DNA from: an uncultured Bacteroidia bacterium
Lineage (GTDB): Bacteria > Bacteroidota > Bacteroidia > Bacteroidales > UBA932
Reading direction: 5' to 3'
DNA: 64,000 bases
Assembly (NCBI GenBank): GCA_902785825.1
Contig: CACZZZ010000005.1
Span: 62,001 to 126,000 of the forward strand
In this document: positions 16,170-23,805 of the stretch, in pieces
Position numbering within the stretch: position 1 is the stretch's first letter
Layout of the letters: every line of letters starts with the position of its first letter
Translations under genes and position numbers: made by a program
The notes under the pieces: generated by a model
Told to the model about the DNA's origin: nothing
What the model saw: only the letters and a program-made list of their open reading frames with translations
Databases searched by the model: none

Positions 16170-18281
16170 TCAGCGGATGCGGAGGTAGTGTGTGACGCAG
16201 GTGTCGGCCTGATAGTCGGGGATAAAGGTCTTGCCGTCCAAGGAGAAACAGCCAGGGCTACCGGCTGAAGCAGGGGCAGCTTGCAGTGCAGGATGGCCAT
16301 CGGGGCCAAGATGCAGGACCGCCTCGTTCCAGCTCTTGATTCCCACAGCCGCCATCACAAGAGGTCCACGCATCAGGACGCCGAGCCGCTCAGGCGACGG
16401 ATCCTTCGCCGCGTTTAGATCCTTCGCTTCGCATAGATCCTTCGCTTCGCTCAGGATGACAACTTGGTCTGGGGCGTAGTCTATGTGCTCCACATAAGGC
16501 ATGATGATTTCGAGGGAGTCGCCGCGGGTCCAGCGCCGGCGAGGGATCTCGAAATAGCTGCAGGGAGTATATTCGGAAGCCAATGACTTGCCGTTGAGCC
16601 GGATATCAAACCCCTCTGTCGCCCAATAAGGGACCCTGAGCTTCATCGTGAAGCGTCTGCTACCCTTTTTCAGCCGTATCACGGACCGCTCCGCCGGCCA
16701 CTCGCACTCCTGTGAAAGGGTCACCCCGCGACGATCCCACCTCGCTTCAGATGGCAGGTACAGGCCCACCCACACGGTGTCCTTTGAGACAAAGTAAGCA
16801 GCCTCCTGGTATTTGACATGGTTCTCCGCCCCGGTACCCCCGCAACAAGATTCCTGGGGAGTCCTGTTGCCCCAGGGCTTGGAAGCGTCGAGCCCGACCG
16901 CATACTGGTAGGTCACCTTGTACTCAGAAGGATGGATCGATCCGACTATTTGGTTGTACAGAACCCTCTCATAATAATCCATGTAACGGGCATCATTCGG
17001 ATCAAAGCAGTTAAGGTCCTTGGTCAGTTTGGCGAGATTATAGGCGCAGCAGGTCTCATTCATCTCGGGAGTCTTACTAGCTATCATACTGGCCATCTGG
17101 GTATATGGTTCCCTGAACATCTCCGAATCCCCAACCCCACCGGTGGCGTAAAGGTACCTGTCCTGGACGAAGTTCCAGAAATTCAGGGCGATATCGTAAT
17201 ATTCCCTCGAACCGCCAGCCCGATAGTTCATCAAGGCGCCGATAACCATGGGGATATGCTGGTTGGCGTGACGGCCATGAATAGAGTCCTCGCCCCGGGC
17301 CAGAGGATCAAAGAACGCCGGGCTGTCGAAAAAACCGGCCGCTTCCAAAAGGCGTTCGCCGGAAGTCCTGTCCTCCACCATCATCGAGAGCCTGGAAAGG
17401 GACTCCTCCATCCCACCCACCTCACCGGCAATGTACATGTTCCACATCTCATAACGGTTGCCTGGGGTGGAACGACGAGTCTCAGAAGTCCCGGATGAAT
17501 CCAAGAATGTCCTGTATTTCAGTCGGTTCCACACCCACAACCCCATATCCTCCGCAATCTTCAGAGCCTTTTGCGATATGGCTTTGTCATCGACAAGGGA
17601 CGATATGTCAATCAGGCCGGCGAGCTGTTTGTGGACAACATAGTACGGAGCCCAGACCCAGTCTTTGTTATTGTAGGGACGATACATCTCGACAAGGACG
17701 CAATGGGCCGCCGGAATAGCGTTGAGATACCCGTAACCATATTCAGAGTAAGACTTTTTGTACTCGTCGAAAGCCTCCCAGGTGCCTTTCATCTCCCGGA
17801 GCTCAGCCTCCGGCGCATAGTCCCTGGCCTCCCGGTAACGCCCGAGATCCTCGTCATAGACAAAGGTCCTTTCCTGGCACTCCCGCAGGCAATCCACCAT
17901 AGTCCTCATCCTGGCCAGAAGGCTGTCTTTCAAGGCGTTGTCATCACACCCGGCATAAGCGAGCGCCAGGGCCGACATATAGTGACCAGACCCGTGGCCT
18001 TTCAGTTTGGTGTCAACAGAGTCCCAGCCTTCTGGCAGAGGGCAACCGGAGGTGTCGAGCCCATAGGTGTCGAGATAATTATACAGGAATTTCCGGACAT
18101 CCCATGAGAGGATCGCCCGGATGTCAAGATCCCGATTGGAAGTGAGTCGGTTCTCCCCTACCACACGTACTTTGGACAACGGAAGTGGTTCAGCCACAGG
18201 CCGATGCGAATCATGCGAACATCCTTCCGAGAATATACCTAGAAGGATGATCACTGGAGCCAGAAGTCTCTTTAAGATCAT
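16170..18281 (-). CDS. GH127 (beta-L-arabinofuranosidase family) lipoprotein with repeat insertion
   Basis: 703 residues, with a lipoprotein signal (LLGIFSEGC, Cys21). The (alpha/alpha)6-barrel has family blocks HANQHIPMVIG, YATGGVGDSEMF and METCC-type NETCCAYNLAKL, then ESCCGGTGAENH further on. GH127 enzymes such as HypBA1 use a zinc-bound cysteine and cleave beta-L-arabinofuranosides, for example on hydroxyproline-rich plant glycoproteins. Oddity: near the C-terminus, between YAPDQ and VLMRGPLVMAAV, about 25 extra residues are encoded by three 18 bp tandem repeats (16400-16453) read as SEAKDL, CEAKDL, NAAKDP. The reading frame continues. It is last in the minus-strand operon, overlapping the DUF362 gene by 4 bp. 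The exact substrate is uncertain. Confidence 0.85.
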   Translation of the reverse strand: MILKRLLAPVIILLGIFSEGCSHDSHRPVAEPLPLSKVRVVGENRLTSNRDLDIRAILSWDVRKFLYNYLDTYGLDTSGCPLPEGWDSVDTKLKGHGSGHYMSALALAYAGCDDNALKDSLLARMRTMVDCLRECQERTFVYDEDLGRYREARDYAPEAELREMKGTWEAFDEYKKSYSEYGYGYLNAIPAAHCVLVEMYRPYNNKDWVWAPYYVVHKQLAGLIDISSLVDDKAISQKALKIAEDMGLWVWNRLKYRTFLDSSGTSETRRSTPGNRYEMWNMYIAGEVGGMEESLSRLSMMVEDRTSGERLLEAAGFFDSPAFFDPLARGEDSIHGRHANQHIPMVIGALMNYRAGGSREYYDIALNFWNFVQDRYLYATGGVGDSEMFREPYTQMASMIASKTPEMNETCCAYNLAKLTKDLNCFDPNDARYMDYYERVLYNQIVGSIHPSEYKVTYQYAVGLDASKPWGNRTPQESCCGGTGAENHVKYQEAAYFVSKDTVWVGLYLPSEARWDRRGVTLSQECEWPAERSVIRLKKGSRRFTMKLRVPYWATEGFDIRLNGKSLASEYTPCSYFEIPRRRWTRGDSLEIIMPYVEHIDYAPDQVVILSEAKDLCEAKDLNAAKDPSPERLGVLMRGPLVMAAVGIKSWNEAVLHLGPDGHPALQAAPASAGSPGCFSLDGKTFIPDYQADTCVTHYLRIR
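16400..16460. repeat. triple 18 bp SEAKDL repeat inside GH127 gene
   Basis: Three consecutive 18 bp units beginning GATCCTTCGC (16400, 16418, 16436), followed by GGATGAC; on the minus strand the last unit reads GTCATCCTGAGCGAAGCGAA. This is the short dispersed repeat also seen at 8639 and 48950. The unit length is a multiple of three, so the frame is preserved. Confidence 0.85.
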
Positions 18282-19249
18282 TTGCCGCGAAGGACAAAAG
18301 GCTTAAGGCCTTTGACGGCCTCCTTGACGGTCATCCTCTTTCCACCATTATCCAAGTCTATGAGGATGTACCGGTCATTTCCCATCCCGAGTTCTTTCAT
18401 ATAAGAGAGCTGGCGAAGTCCGTGACGAGACTCGATCCTCTCGACGAGGTCATGATGCTGTCTCTCGGTCATGGCGTAAACGATGTCAACGCAAGCCTGG
18501 TCGATCGCGAGGATGTCAGTCGAGGACAGGATGCCGACATTGGGAGTCACAACAGGCTCTGCCTCAAGCCCTTCGCAGTCGCAGGAAACGGACATATTCC
18601 GCATCACATTGACATAGGTCACGTTCTTCCCGAAATGGTCGATCGTCGCCTTTGTGGACTCTGTCATCCTCTCCATGAACTCCTCCTTGGCGATGTCCCA
18701 CTGGTCCGGCTGGCCGGGAGTCGTGTGGATCCAGGCCTTCCCTATCCGGCCGTCGGCACAGCCGATACCGATGTTCTTATCGCTGCCGCCGAATCCTCCT
18801 TGCGTATGGCCTTTGAAATGGGTCAGCGCTACCATGGAGTCATAATTGGTAAGGTGACTTCCAACAGACATTTCCTTGAACCACTTGCCACCTATAACAG
18901 GAAGATTCACAACACCTTCCTCATCGATAATATCCACCGGGCAGAATGTCCATCCGTTGACCTTGAGGGTCTCGCGGTGGAGTTCGGTCGTATAACGGTC
19001 CCCCTCATAATACGTGTTGGTCTCGATGATGGAGGCTCCGGGGAGGTCTTTTTCGATGAGTTTCCTGACCCAGGATCTGGGGATGATGTTAGGGCCATGC
19101 TTTTCCCCGGTGTGAAGTTTGACCCCCACCTTGCCAGTAATGTTTCCGCAAACCCTCTCGTAAGCCTTTATCAAGCCTCTTGAAGTCAGGTCCCTGGTGA
19201 AATATACTATTGACTCGTTGCCGGTCCGCTGGTTGTAAGGAATAATCAT
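18278..19249 (-). CDS. DUF362 domain protein
   Basis: 323 residues recognisable as DUF362 from VGVKLHTGEKH, the NIIPRSWVRKLIE block, ALTHFKGHTQGGFGGSDKNIGIGC and ILSSTDILAIDQACVD. No function is established for this family. Many members carry a C-terminal ferredoxin-like domain, but no CxxCxxC cluster is visible here. No signal peptide is present, so it is probably cytosolic. It lies between a nucleoside kinase gene (24 bp upstream) and the GH127 lipoprotein (4 bp overlap), so it belongs to the same transcript; the context suggests a role alongside glycan breakdown but does not define it. Confidence 0.75.
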   Translation of the reverse strand: MIIPYNQRTGNESIVYFTRDLTSRGLIKAYERVCGNITGKVGVKLHTGEKHGPNIIPRSWVRKLIEKDLPGASIIETNTYYEGDRYTTELHRETLKVNGWTFCPVDIIDEEGVVNLPVIGGKWFKEMSVGSHLTNYDSMVALTHFKGHTQGGFGGSDKNIGIGCADGRIGKAWIHTTPGQPDQWDIAKEEFMERMTESTKATIDHFGKNVTYVNVMRNMSVSCDCEGLEAEPVVTPNVGILSSTDILAIDQACVDIVYAMTERQHHDLVERIESRHGLRQLSYMKELGMGNDRYILIDLDNGGKRMTVKEAVKGLKPFVLRGK

Positions 19250-19273
19250 ATCTATCTATTAATTAAATGAATA

Positions 19274-20941
19274 TCAAAAGCTTCCGCCGCCAATAAATCC
19301 TCTCATCAGGGAATTCAGCGGGATTTCCCTGTCAGAGACCGGGACAAAATAATGGAGGAACTTAAGGAGCCTGCTGGCCTCGCTATATTCCTTGCAATTC
19401 TTCGGGACCGTGGCGAGAATCCTCTCGGCGTGGGAGCGAAGGACGGCGAACTCAGCCAGGTAGGCGGAGTTGAAAAGCACGTCGGCCTCCTCCTGGAAGG
19501 GATATATCCACCGGACCTCGGAACGCCTGACATTCGGCCAGTTGGAGATGGTCTCACGGGCAGTGAAGGCGCCTTTCAGGAAGTCCCTGACAATACGCCG
19601 GAGCAGACGGTTGTCGCTCGTGGGGATGCAGTTGTGGGAGTCCAGGGAGATCGAGGTGATAGTGTTTATGAATATCCTGAACTTCTCCTTTTCAGGAACC
19701 TTATCCGTGAGTTTGGGATTAAGGGCGTGGATGCCCTCAACGAGCAACACAGATTGCTCGCCAAGCTTGAGCTTCTTGCCATTGAACTCCCTAAGACCGG
19801 TGACGAAGTTGAACTCTGGCACCTCAACCTCCTCTCCGGCAAGGAGTTTCAGCAGATCCTTCTGTAGATAGTCGTGGTCAACAGTGTCGAAATTGTCGAA
19901 ATCGAAGGATCCGTCAGGAAGCTTCGGGGTGTCGAGCCTGTTCACGAAATAGTCGTCCGTGGAAAATGACAGCGGATGCAGGCCGCAGGCTTTGAGCTGG
20001 ATGCTCAGGCGCTTGCAGAAAGTGGACTTTCCGCTGCTCGTGGGGCCGGTTATCAGCACAAGCCGGACGGGATTGTCCGGATCGCGGTGACGGCTGTCTA
20101 TCTCTTCGGCGATCTGGACTATCTTCTTCTCCTGCAGGGCCTCAGCGATCTGGATGAGGTCGGAAGCCTTGCCGCTCAGGATGGACTCGTTGACATCCCC
20201 GACGCTGCCCAGCCCCATGATCCCGTTCCAACGGTGAGACTCCTTGAACACCTCAAAGGTTTTCGGCTGCTCAAAGAAAGGAGCCAGATCCTCTGGATGG
20301 TGCCTGTCCGGAACCCTCAGCAGGATGCCATCCCTGTAAAGGTTGACACTCCAAGTCTTGAGGTAGCCAACGCTCGGGACAAGCTCGTCGTAATAATAAT
20401 CCGCCGTACCGTCGAGAGTGTAATAGGTTACGTAAACGTCCCCGCAGGTCTCAAGCAGTTTGACCTTGTCCATCGCGCCGAGGGCGGTGAAAGTCTTGAT
20501 GGCGTCCTCGACCCTGGCCTCATGGCGGCGGAAAGGCACGTCCTGATCCACAATGGCGGTCATCCGAGCGCGAATAGCGTCCACATCAGCCTCGCCCAGA
20601 GGAGTCCCGTCACCTTTCTCCACGACGCAGTAATATCCTTTGGAAATAGGCCGGCGGATAGTCAGGCGGCTCCCCGGGAAAAGGTCTTTGACGCTTTTAT
20701 AGAGCAGGAAGCAGAGCGAGCGGCAATAGAAATTCCGCCCGGTGTAGGTACGGTAGTCGAGAAACTCAACATCAAGGTTGTGATAGACCCTAAACCTTAA
20801 CCCCTGGGCGACATTATTCACCTTGGCAGCCAGGATGTCATAGGGCTTGTCAAACTCGAACTCCCTGGCGATCTCCCCGAGAGCGGTTCCTTCAGCGAAT
20901 TCTTTCGATGAATCCGTGTTCTTGCAGAATATCTTAATCAT
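19274..20941 (-). CDS. nucleoside kinase with N-terminal TGS-like domain
   Basis: 555 residues. The N-terminal part (about 1-250) resembles the TGS/editing region of threonyl-tRNA synthetase, and the C-terminal part (about 270-555) is a uridine kinase/phosphoribulokinase P-loop domain with ITGPTSSGKST and FSTDDYFVNR. This fused form is common in Bacteroidota and is generally annotated as nucleoside kinase; its substrate is not settled. The ATG at 20941 (MIKIFCKN) is chosen: a longer frame back to 21004 would overlap the preceding gene and adds no conserved sequence. It lies 10 bp after a GH127-type gene and upstream of DUF362, an odd place for a housekeeping kinase. Confidence 0.82.
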   Translation of the reverse strand: MIKIFCKNTDSSKEFAEGTALGEIAREFEFDKPYDILAAKVNNVAQGLRFRVYHNLDVEFLDYRTYTGRNFYCRSLCFLLYKSVKDLFPGSRLTIRRPISKGYYCVVEKGDGTPLGEADVDAIRARMTAIVDQDVPFRRHEARVEDAIKTFTALGAMDKVKLLETCGDVYVTYYTLDGTADYYYDELVPSVGYLKTWSVNLYRDGILLRVPDRHHPEDLAPFFEQPKTFEVFKESHRWNGIMGLGSVGDVNESILSGKASDLIQIAEALQEKKIVQIAEEIDSRHRDPDNPVRLVLITGPTSSGKSTFCKRLSIQLKACGLHPLSFSTDDYFVNRLDTPKLPDGSFDFDNFDTVDHDYLQKDLLKLLAGEEVEVPEFNFVTGLREFNGKKLKLGEQSVLLVEGIHALNPKLTDKVPEKEKFRIFINTITSISLDSHNCIPTSDNRLLRRIVRDFLKGAFTARETISNWPNVRRSEVRWIYPFQEEADVLFNSAYLAEFAVLRSHAERILATVPKNCKEYSEASRLLKFLHYFVPVSDREIPLNSLMRGFIGGGSF

Positions 20942-20951
20942 AGTCAAACAA

Positions 20952-22817
20952 TTATCTTGGCAATGGAAGCCAGGTCTGGATGTGGCTTCCCTCCCAGCAA
21001 TCAACGGAGGAATAATCGACCATCTTGATCGGGCCGGTCATTGTGGGGACAATGAATTGCATCCTGGTACCGGGACGCTCCGGGGCAACGACTTTGACAT
21101 CGACAAAGCCTTCAGGATCAGCTACTATCTTAACCGGCTTGTCATAATCAGGGTCTATATTCTCATCCCTGGCCAGCACAAGCGGGCCCCACTGGACGGC
21201 CTGGAAATATTTACCCTCCGGATTCTTTCCCTCGGGAGCCTGGATCAGCCTCGCTTTCATGTCGAAACTAACCTTGACCTCATCACCGGCTTTCCAGTCA
21301 CGCCTGATTGGAAGATAGGTCCCGGGACGAACGTCCCGGATGGGCTTTCCATTCACGGAAACAGTTGTGGATGAGCTCCATGAAGGAATATACAACTTGA
21401 TCTCAAACTTGCCGCTCCCGGAAGGGAAAACCGCTATCTTGACTTCCCCGCTCCTCGGGAAGTCAGTGTCAATCCCCATGGAAACATACCTTCCGTCAGG
21501 AGACTCAGTCTTGAATACTCCCCTATTGTAAAGATTAATGACAGGTCCCTCCGATGAGCGCATTACGGCAACATAAGGAATATATGCCAGGCCGGTAGGG
21601 CCACTGAGGTTGCAGCAAGTCACCGGAAGTCCATCTATATTCATGCCCCAGCCATGGTTGGTGACCTTGGAGCCGTTAAGGAGATTGACATAGCTGAATC
21701 CCTTACCGTCTGGTCTCATGGCTCCCAAAAGGCCGTTATACACGTATCTCTCTATGCAATCCACGGCCGCCGGATCACCGGTCAAGCGGAGGTACTGGGA
21801 GCAGAACTTCATCCAAGTAACGCCCACACAGGTCTCCATCATCCTCTTGATGTCAGGATTGGTCTGCTCAGCGGCGGTGTTGCCCCAGCCTTCCCCGTTG
21901 AGTTTCGGCCAATAGACATCGGTGCCGGCGTTTCCGATGATCGTGATTTCCTGGTCCTTGACCTCATTGAAAAAGTTGGTGATGCACTTCAGGATACGAG
22001 GATCACCAGTCGCGCGGTAATATTCAACGAGTCCTTCCATTACTGAAGTCATCTCGTAGGCTTTCGGATATGGCTTGCCTACCTCCCTCATTGGGGTTCC
22101 GGCCTCAAGTAGGGCGAAGATATCACTTCCGGAGTTGCCTCCGGACTCAACGATGTAGGTGGCGAAATCCAGATATTCCTTCTTCCCAGTGATGAAATAC
22201 AGCCTCATGAAAGGCTCAAGGATTGAAGATGATTCTATATTCGTGGAACTCCACCCGAGTTCGGTAATGCTCTTCTTCGGAGCCGGGCCAACCTGGTCCA
22301 TCACCGAGCGGGCCTCTTTCTCCATCGCCTCAAGCACGACCGGATCCTTTTCCACATCCAGATAGTACTGGCTGAGGCCGAGGAGGACATATTTCCGCTC
22401 CCAAATGTCGCCGTCGCGATCGCCTGGCTGCTGATCCACCGGAGTGCAGCTGATCGAGCCGTTCTCCTTGACTGTCGCCAGCAACGAATAGACCACATCC
22501 TTCGTCAAGGCCTTGAGCTGGGGATCCCTGCTGTAGCGCCACAACAAGGAGTTGGTCCGGATGCTTTTCCCGGGCATCTCGCCAAGGGCGAACTGCTTCC
22601 TGCCGGTACGGAAGAACTCGACGACCTTGTCGTACGGCATCACCCCCTTGGCCCAGTTCTCCTGGCTGCGGAGGATGTCATCTTCCAAATAGCCCTCCAT
22701 CTTGGCCTTCCCTCCGGGGAGAGGAGAAAGCGCGTCATCAACTTTATACAAGCCCTCCTGGGCATATGACGAAACCGCCAGCGAAAGTGCGAGGAAAAAA
22801 ATGGTTATCCGTTTCAT
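20952..22817 (-). CDS. secreted GH127-like (DUF1680) glycosidase
   Basis: 621 residues with a signal peptide (MKRITIFFLALSLAVSSYAQ). It has the DUF1680 barrel: WERKYVLLGLSQYY, NIESSSILEPFMRLY, then METCVGVTWMKF and VTCCNLSGPTGLAYIP carrying the paired cysteines of the GH127 metal/nucleophile site, followed by a beta-sandwich region. It shares the fold but little close identity with the GH127 gene at 16170, so the two probably differ in linkage or position of action. The gene follows a terminator and has its own TATATTTG promoter box, so it starts a second transcript (this gene, kinase, DUF362, GH127) within the locus. GH146 or another DUF1680 subgroup is possible. Confidence 0.8.
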   Translation of the reverse strand: MKRITIFFLALSLAVSSYAQEGLYKVDDALSPLPGGKAKMEGYLEDDILRSQENWAKGVMPYDKVVEFFRTGRKQFALGEMPGKSIRTNSLLWRYSRDPQLKALTKDVVYSLLATVKENGSISCTPVDQQPGDRDGDIWERKYVLLGLSQYYLDVEKDPVVLEAMEKEARSVMDQVGPAPKKSITELGWSSTNIESSSILEPFMRLYFITGKKEYLDFATYIVESGGNSGSDIFALLEAGTPMREVGKPYPKAYEMTSVMEGLVEYYRATGDPRILKCITNFFNEVKDQEITIIGNAGTDVYWPKLNGEGWGNTAAEQTNPDIKRMMETCVGVTWMKFCSQYLRLTGDPAAVDCIERYVYNGLLGAMRPDGKGFSYVNLLNGSKVTNHGWGMNIDGLPVTCCNLSGPTGLAYIPYVAVMRSSEGPVINLYNRGVFKTESPDGRYVSMGIDTDFPRSGEVKIAVFPSGSGKFEIKLYIPSWSSSTTVSVNGKPIRDVRPGTYLPIRRDWKAGDEVKVSFDMKARLIQAPEGKNPEGKYFQAVQWGPLVLARDENIDPDYDKPVKIVADPEGFVDVKVVAPERPGTRMQFIVPTMTGPIKMVDYSSVDCWEGSHIQTWLPLPR

Positions 22818-22836
22818 TAATTAAGGTTATGATATA

Positions 22837-22844
22837 CAAATATA
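22837..22844 (-). promoter_or_regulatory. -7 promoter box for the GH127-kinase-DUF362-GH127 transcript
   Basis: Minus strand reads TATATTTG, an exact TAnnTTTG match, 20 bp before the ATG at 22817 and just past the upstream terminator. A -33 TTG is not evident. Confidence 0.55.
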
Positions 22845-22846
22845 AC

Positions 22847-22881
22847 AAAAAAAAAGGAGCGGCCTACACATAAGCCGCTCC
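22847..22881 (-). terminator. terminator of the susCD transcript
   Basis: GGAGCGGC (22856-22863) and GCCGCTCC (22874-22881) form an 8 bp G+C stem; on the minus strand a run of nine or more T follows. It is 21 bp after the lipoprotein stop. Confidence 0.9.
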
Positions 22882-22901
22882 TCGCATAGAGTATTACCTT
22901 A

Positions 22902-23786
22902 TTAGTTCAGTTTGAACACATCCGGAGTGCCGGCTGTTCCATAAGTGACCTTGCCGGTCTTGGGATCGCAAGCGGCGGAGTCGGAGAGGTAGAACGACTT
23001 CGTGGCGGGATCGTAGTGAGGCTGCTCGAAGGAAGCGGTCTTATAGACACCGTCGATGTACTCTCTCCAGACGCGGAGACCGTCACCGTAGCCGGGGCCG
23101 CCGAACTTGCAGGCGATGGAACCCTGGTCACCGATGCACCAATCCTCGCAGCCCATGAACTGGAACGGGATATAAAGCTTGTTGGTCTTAGTGTCCCAGA
23201 AGAAGACATAGTCCTGGACCGGATAACCGGCACCGGAGTCATGTCCCCAGCACTCAGGGAGGTAGCACTGGTAGATGCCGCCACCGCAGTCGCGGTAGAA
23301 CATCTCCTTGTCCTCCTGCTCACCCCACCAGCCTTCCGTGATCGTACCGGTGCCATAGGAGGCATAAGGCAGATCGGCGGGCATAGGGTTCTCGATCTGG
23401 AGCTTCGCGTTGCCGTAGCCGTAGATCGATGAGAAACCGTTGATAGAGAGATTGATATCATAGCTCTCCATGTAGGCGAGGTTCGAAGGGTTGAAGGTGA
23501 TTTCGGCACTTCCGATCCTGTCCCCGTCAGCGATGCTGACTGATGAAGGAACAGAGAACTCGGAAGGTCCTGTAGAGGTGATGTTGACCGTGATGTCACC
23601 ACTTGTGCCAAGACGCACCACAGGCACCGAGATGCTGGACTGGCCGGAAAGGCTGTAGATGAGAGTCTCCTGAGAGAAGAATCCCTGTCCGCTCAAATCC
23701 GCGCCGGTATCGTCATTGTCCTTGCACGCTACGAAAAGCAATGCGCAGGAGGCGATCAGCAAGAATGATAATCTATTGGTTTTCAT
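22902..23786 (-). CDS. SusE/F-position surface lipoprotein
   Basis: 294 residues with a lipoprotein signal (ASCALLFVAC, then KDNDD, a charged run after Cys as in surface-exposed lipoproteins). An N-terminal beta-sandwich of Calx-beta type is suggested by SISVPVVRLGTSGDITVNI and DRIGSAEITFNPSNLAY. The C-terminal half (GYGTGTITEGWW onward) is rich in Trp, Tyr and Cys and resembles the C-terminal modules that follow Calx-beta in PUL lipoproteins. No catalytic motif was recognised. Position directly after susD points to a glycan-binding role. ATG at 23786 is preferred to the GTG at 23795. Confidence 0.65.
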   Translation of the reverse strand: MKTNRLSFLLIASCALLFVACKDNDDTGADLSGQGFFSQETLIYSLSGQSSISVPVVRLGTSGDITVNITSTGPSEFSVPSSVSIADGDRIGSAEITFNPSNLAYMESYDINLSINGFSSIYGYGNAKLQIENPMPADLPYASYGTGTITEGWWGEQEDKEMFYRDCGGGIYQCYLPECWGHDSGAGYPVQDYVFFWDTKTNKLYIPFQFMGCEDWCIGDQGSIACKFGGPGYGDGLRVWREYIDGVYKTASFEQPHYDPATKSFYLSDSAACDPKTGKVTYGTAGTPDVFKLN

Positions 23787-23805
23787 ATTTTTCACTCATT
23801 TTTAA

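Noticed and set aside
16400-16453. CRISPR-like array
   Set aside because: Units are 18 bp and contiguous with no spacers, lie inside a coding frame, and no cas genes are present in the window.
20942-21004. N-terminal extension of the nucleoside kinase
   Set aside because: The extra 21 residues overlap the end of the preceding gene and show no similarity; the internal ATG at 20941 starts the recognisable domain.
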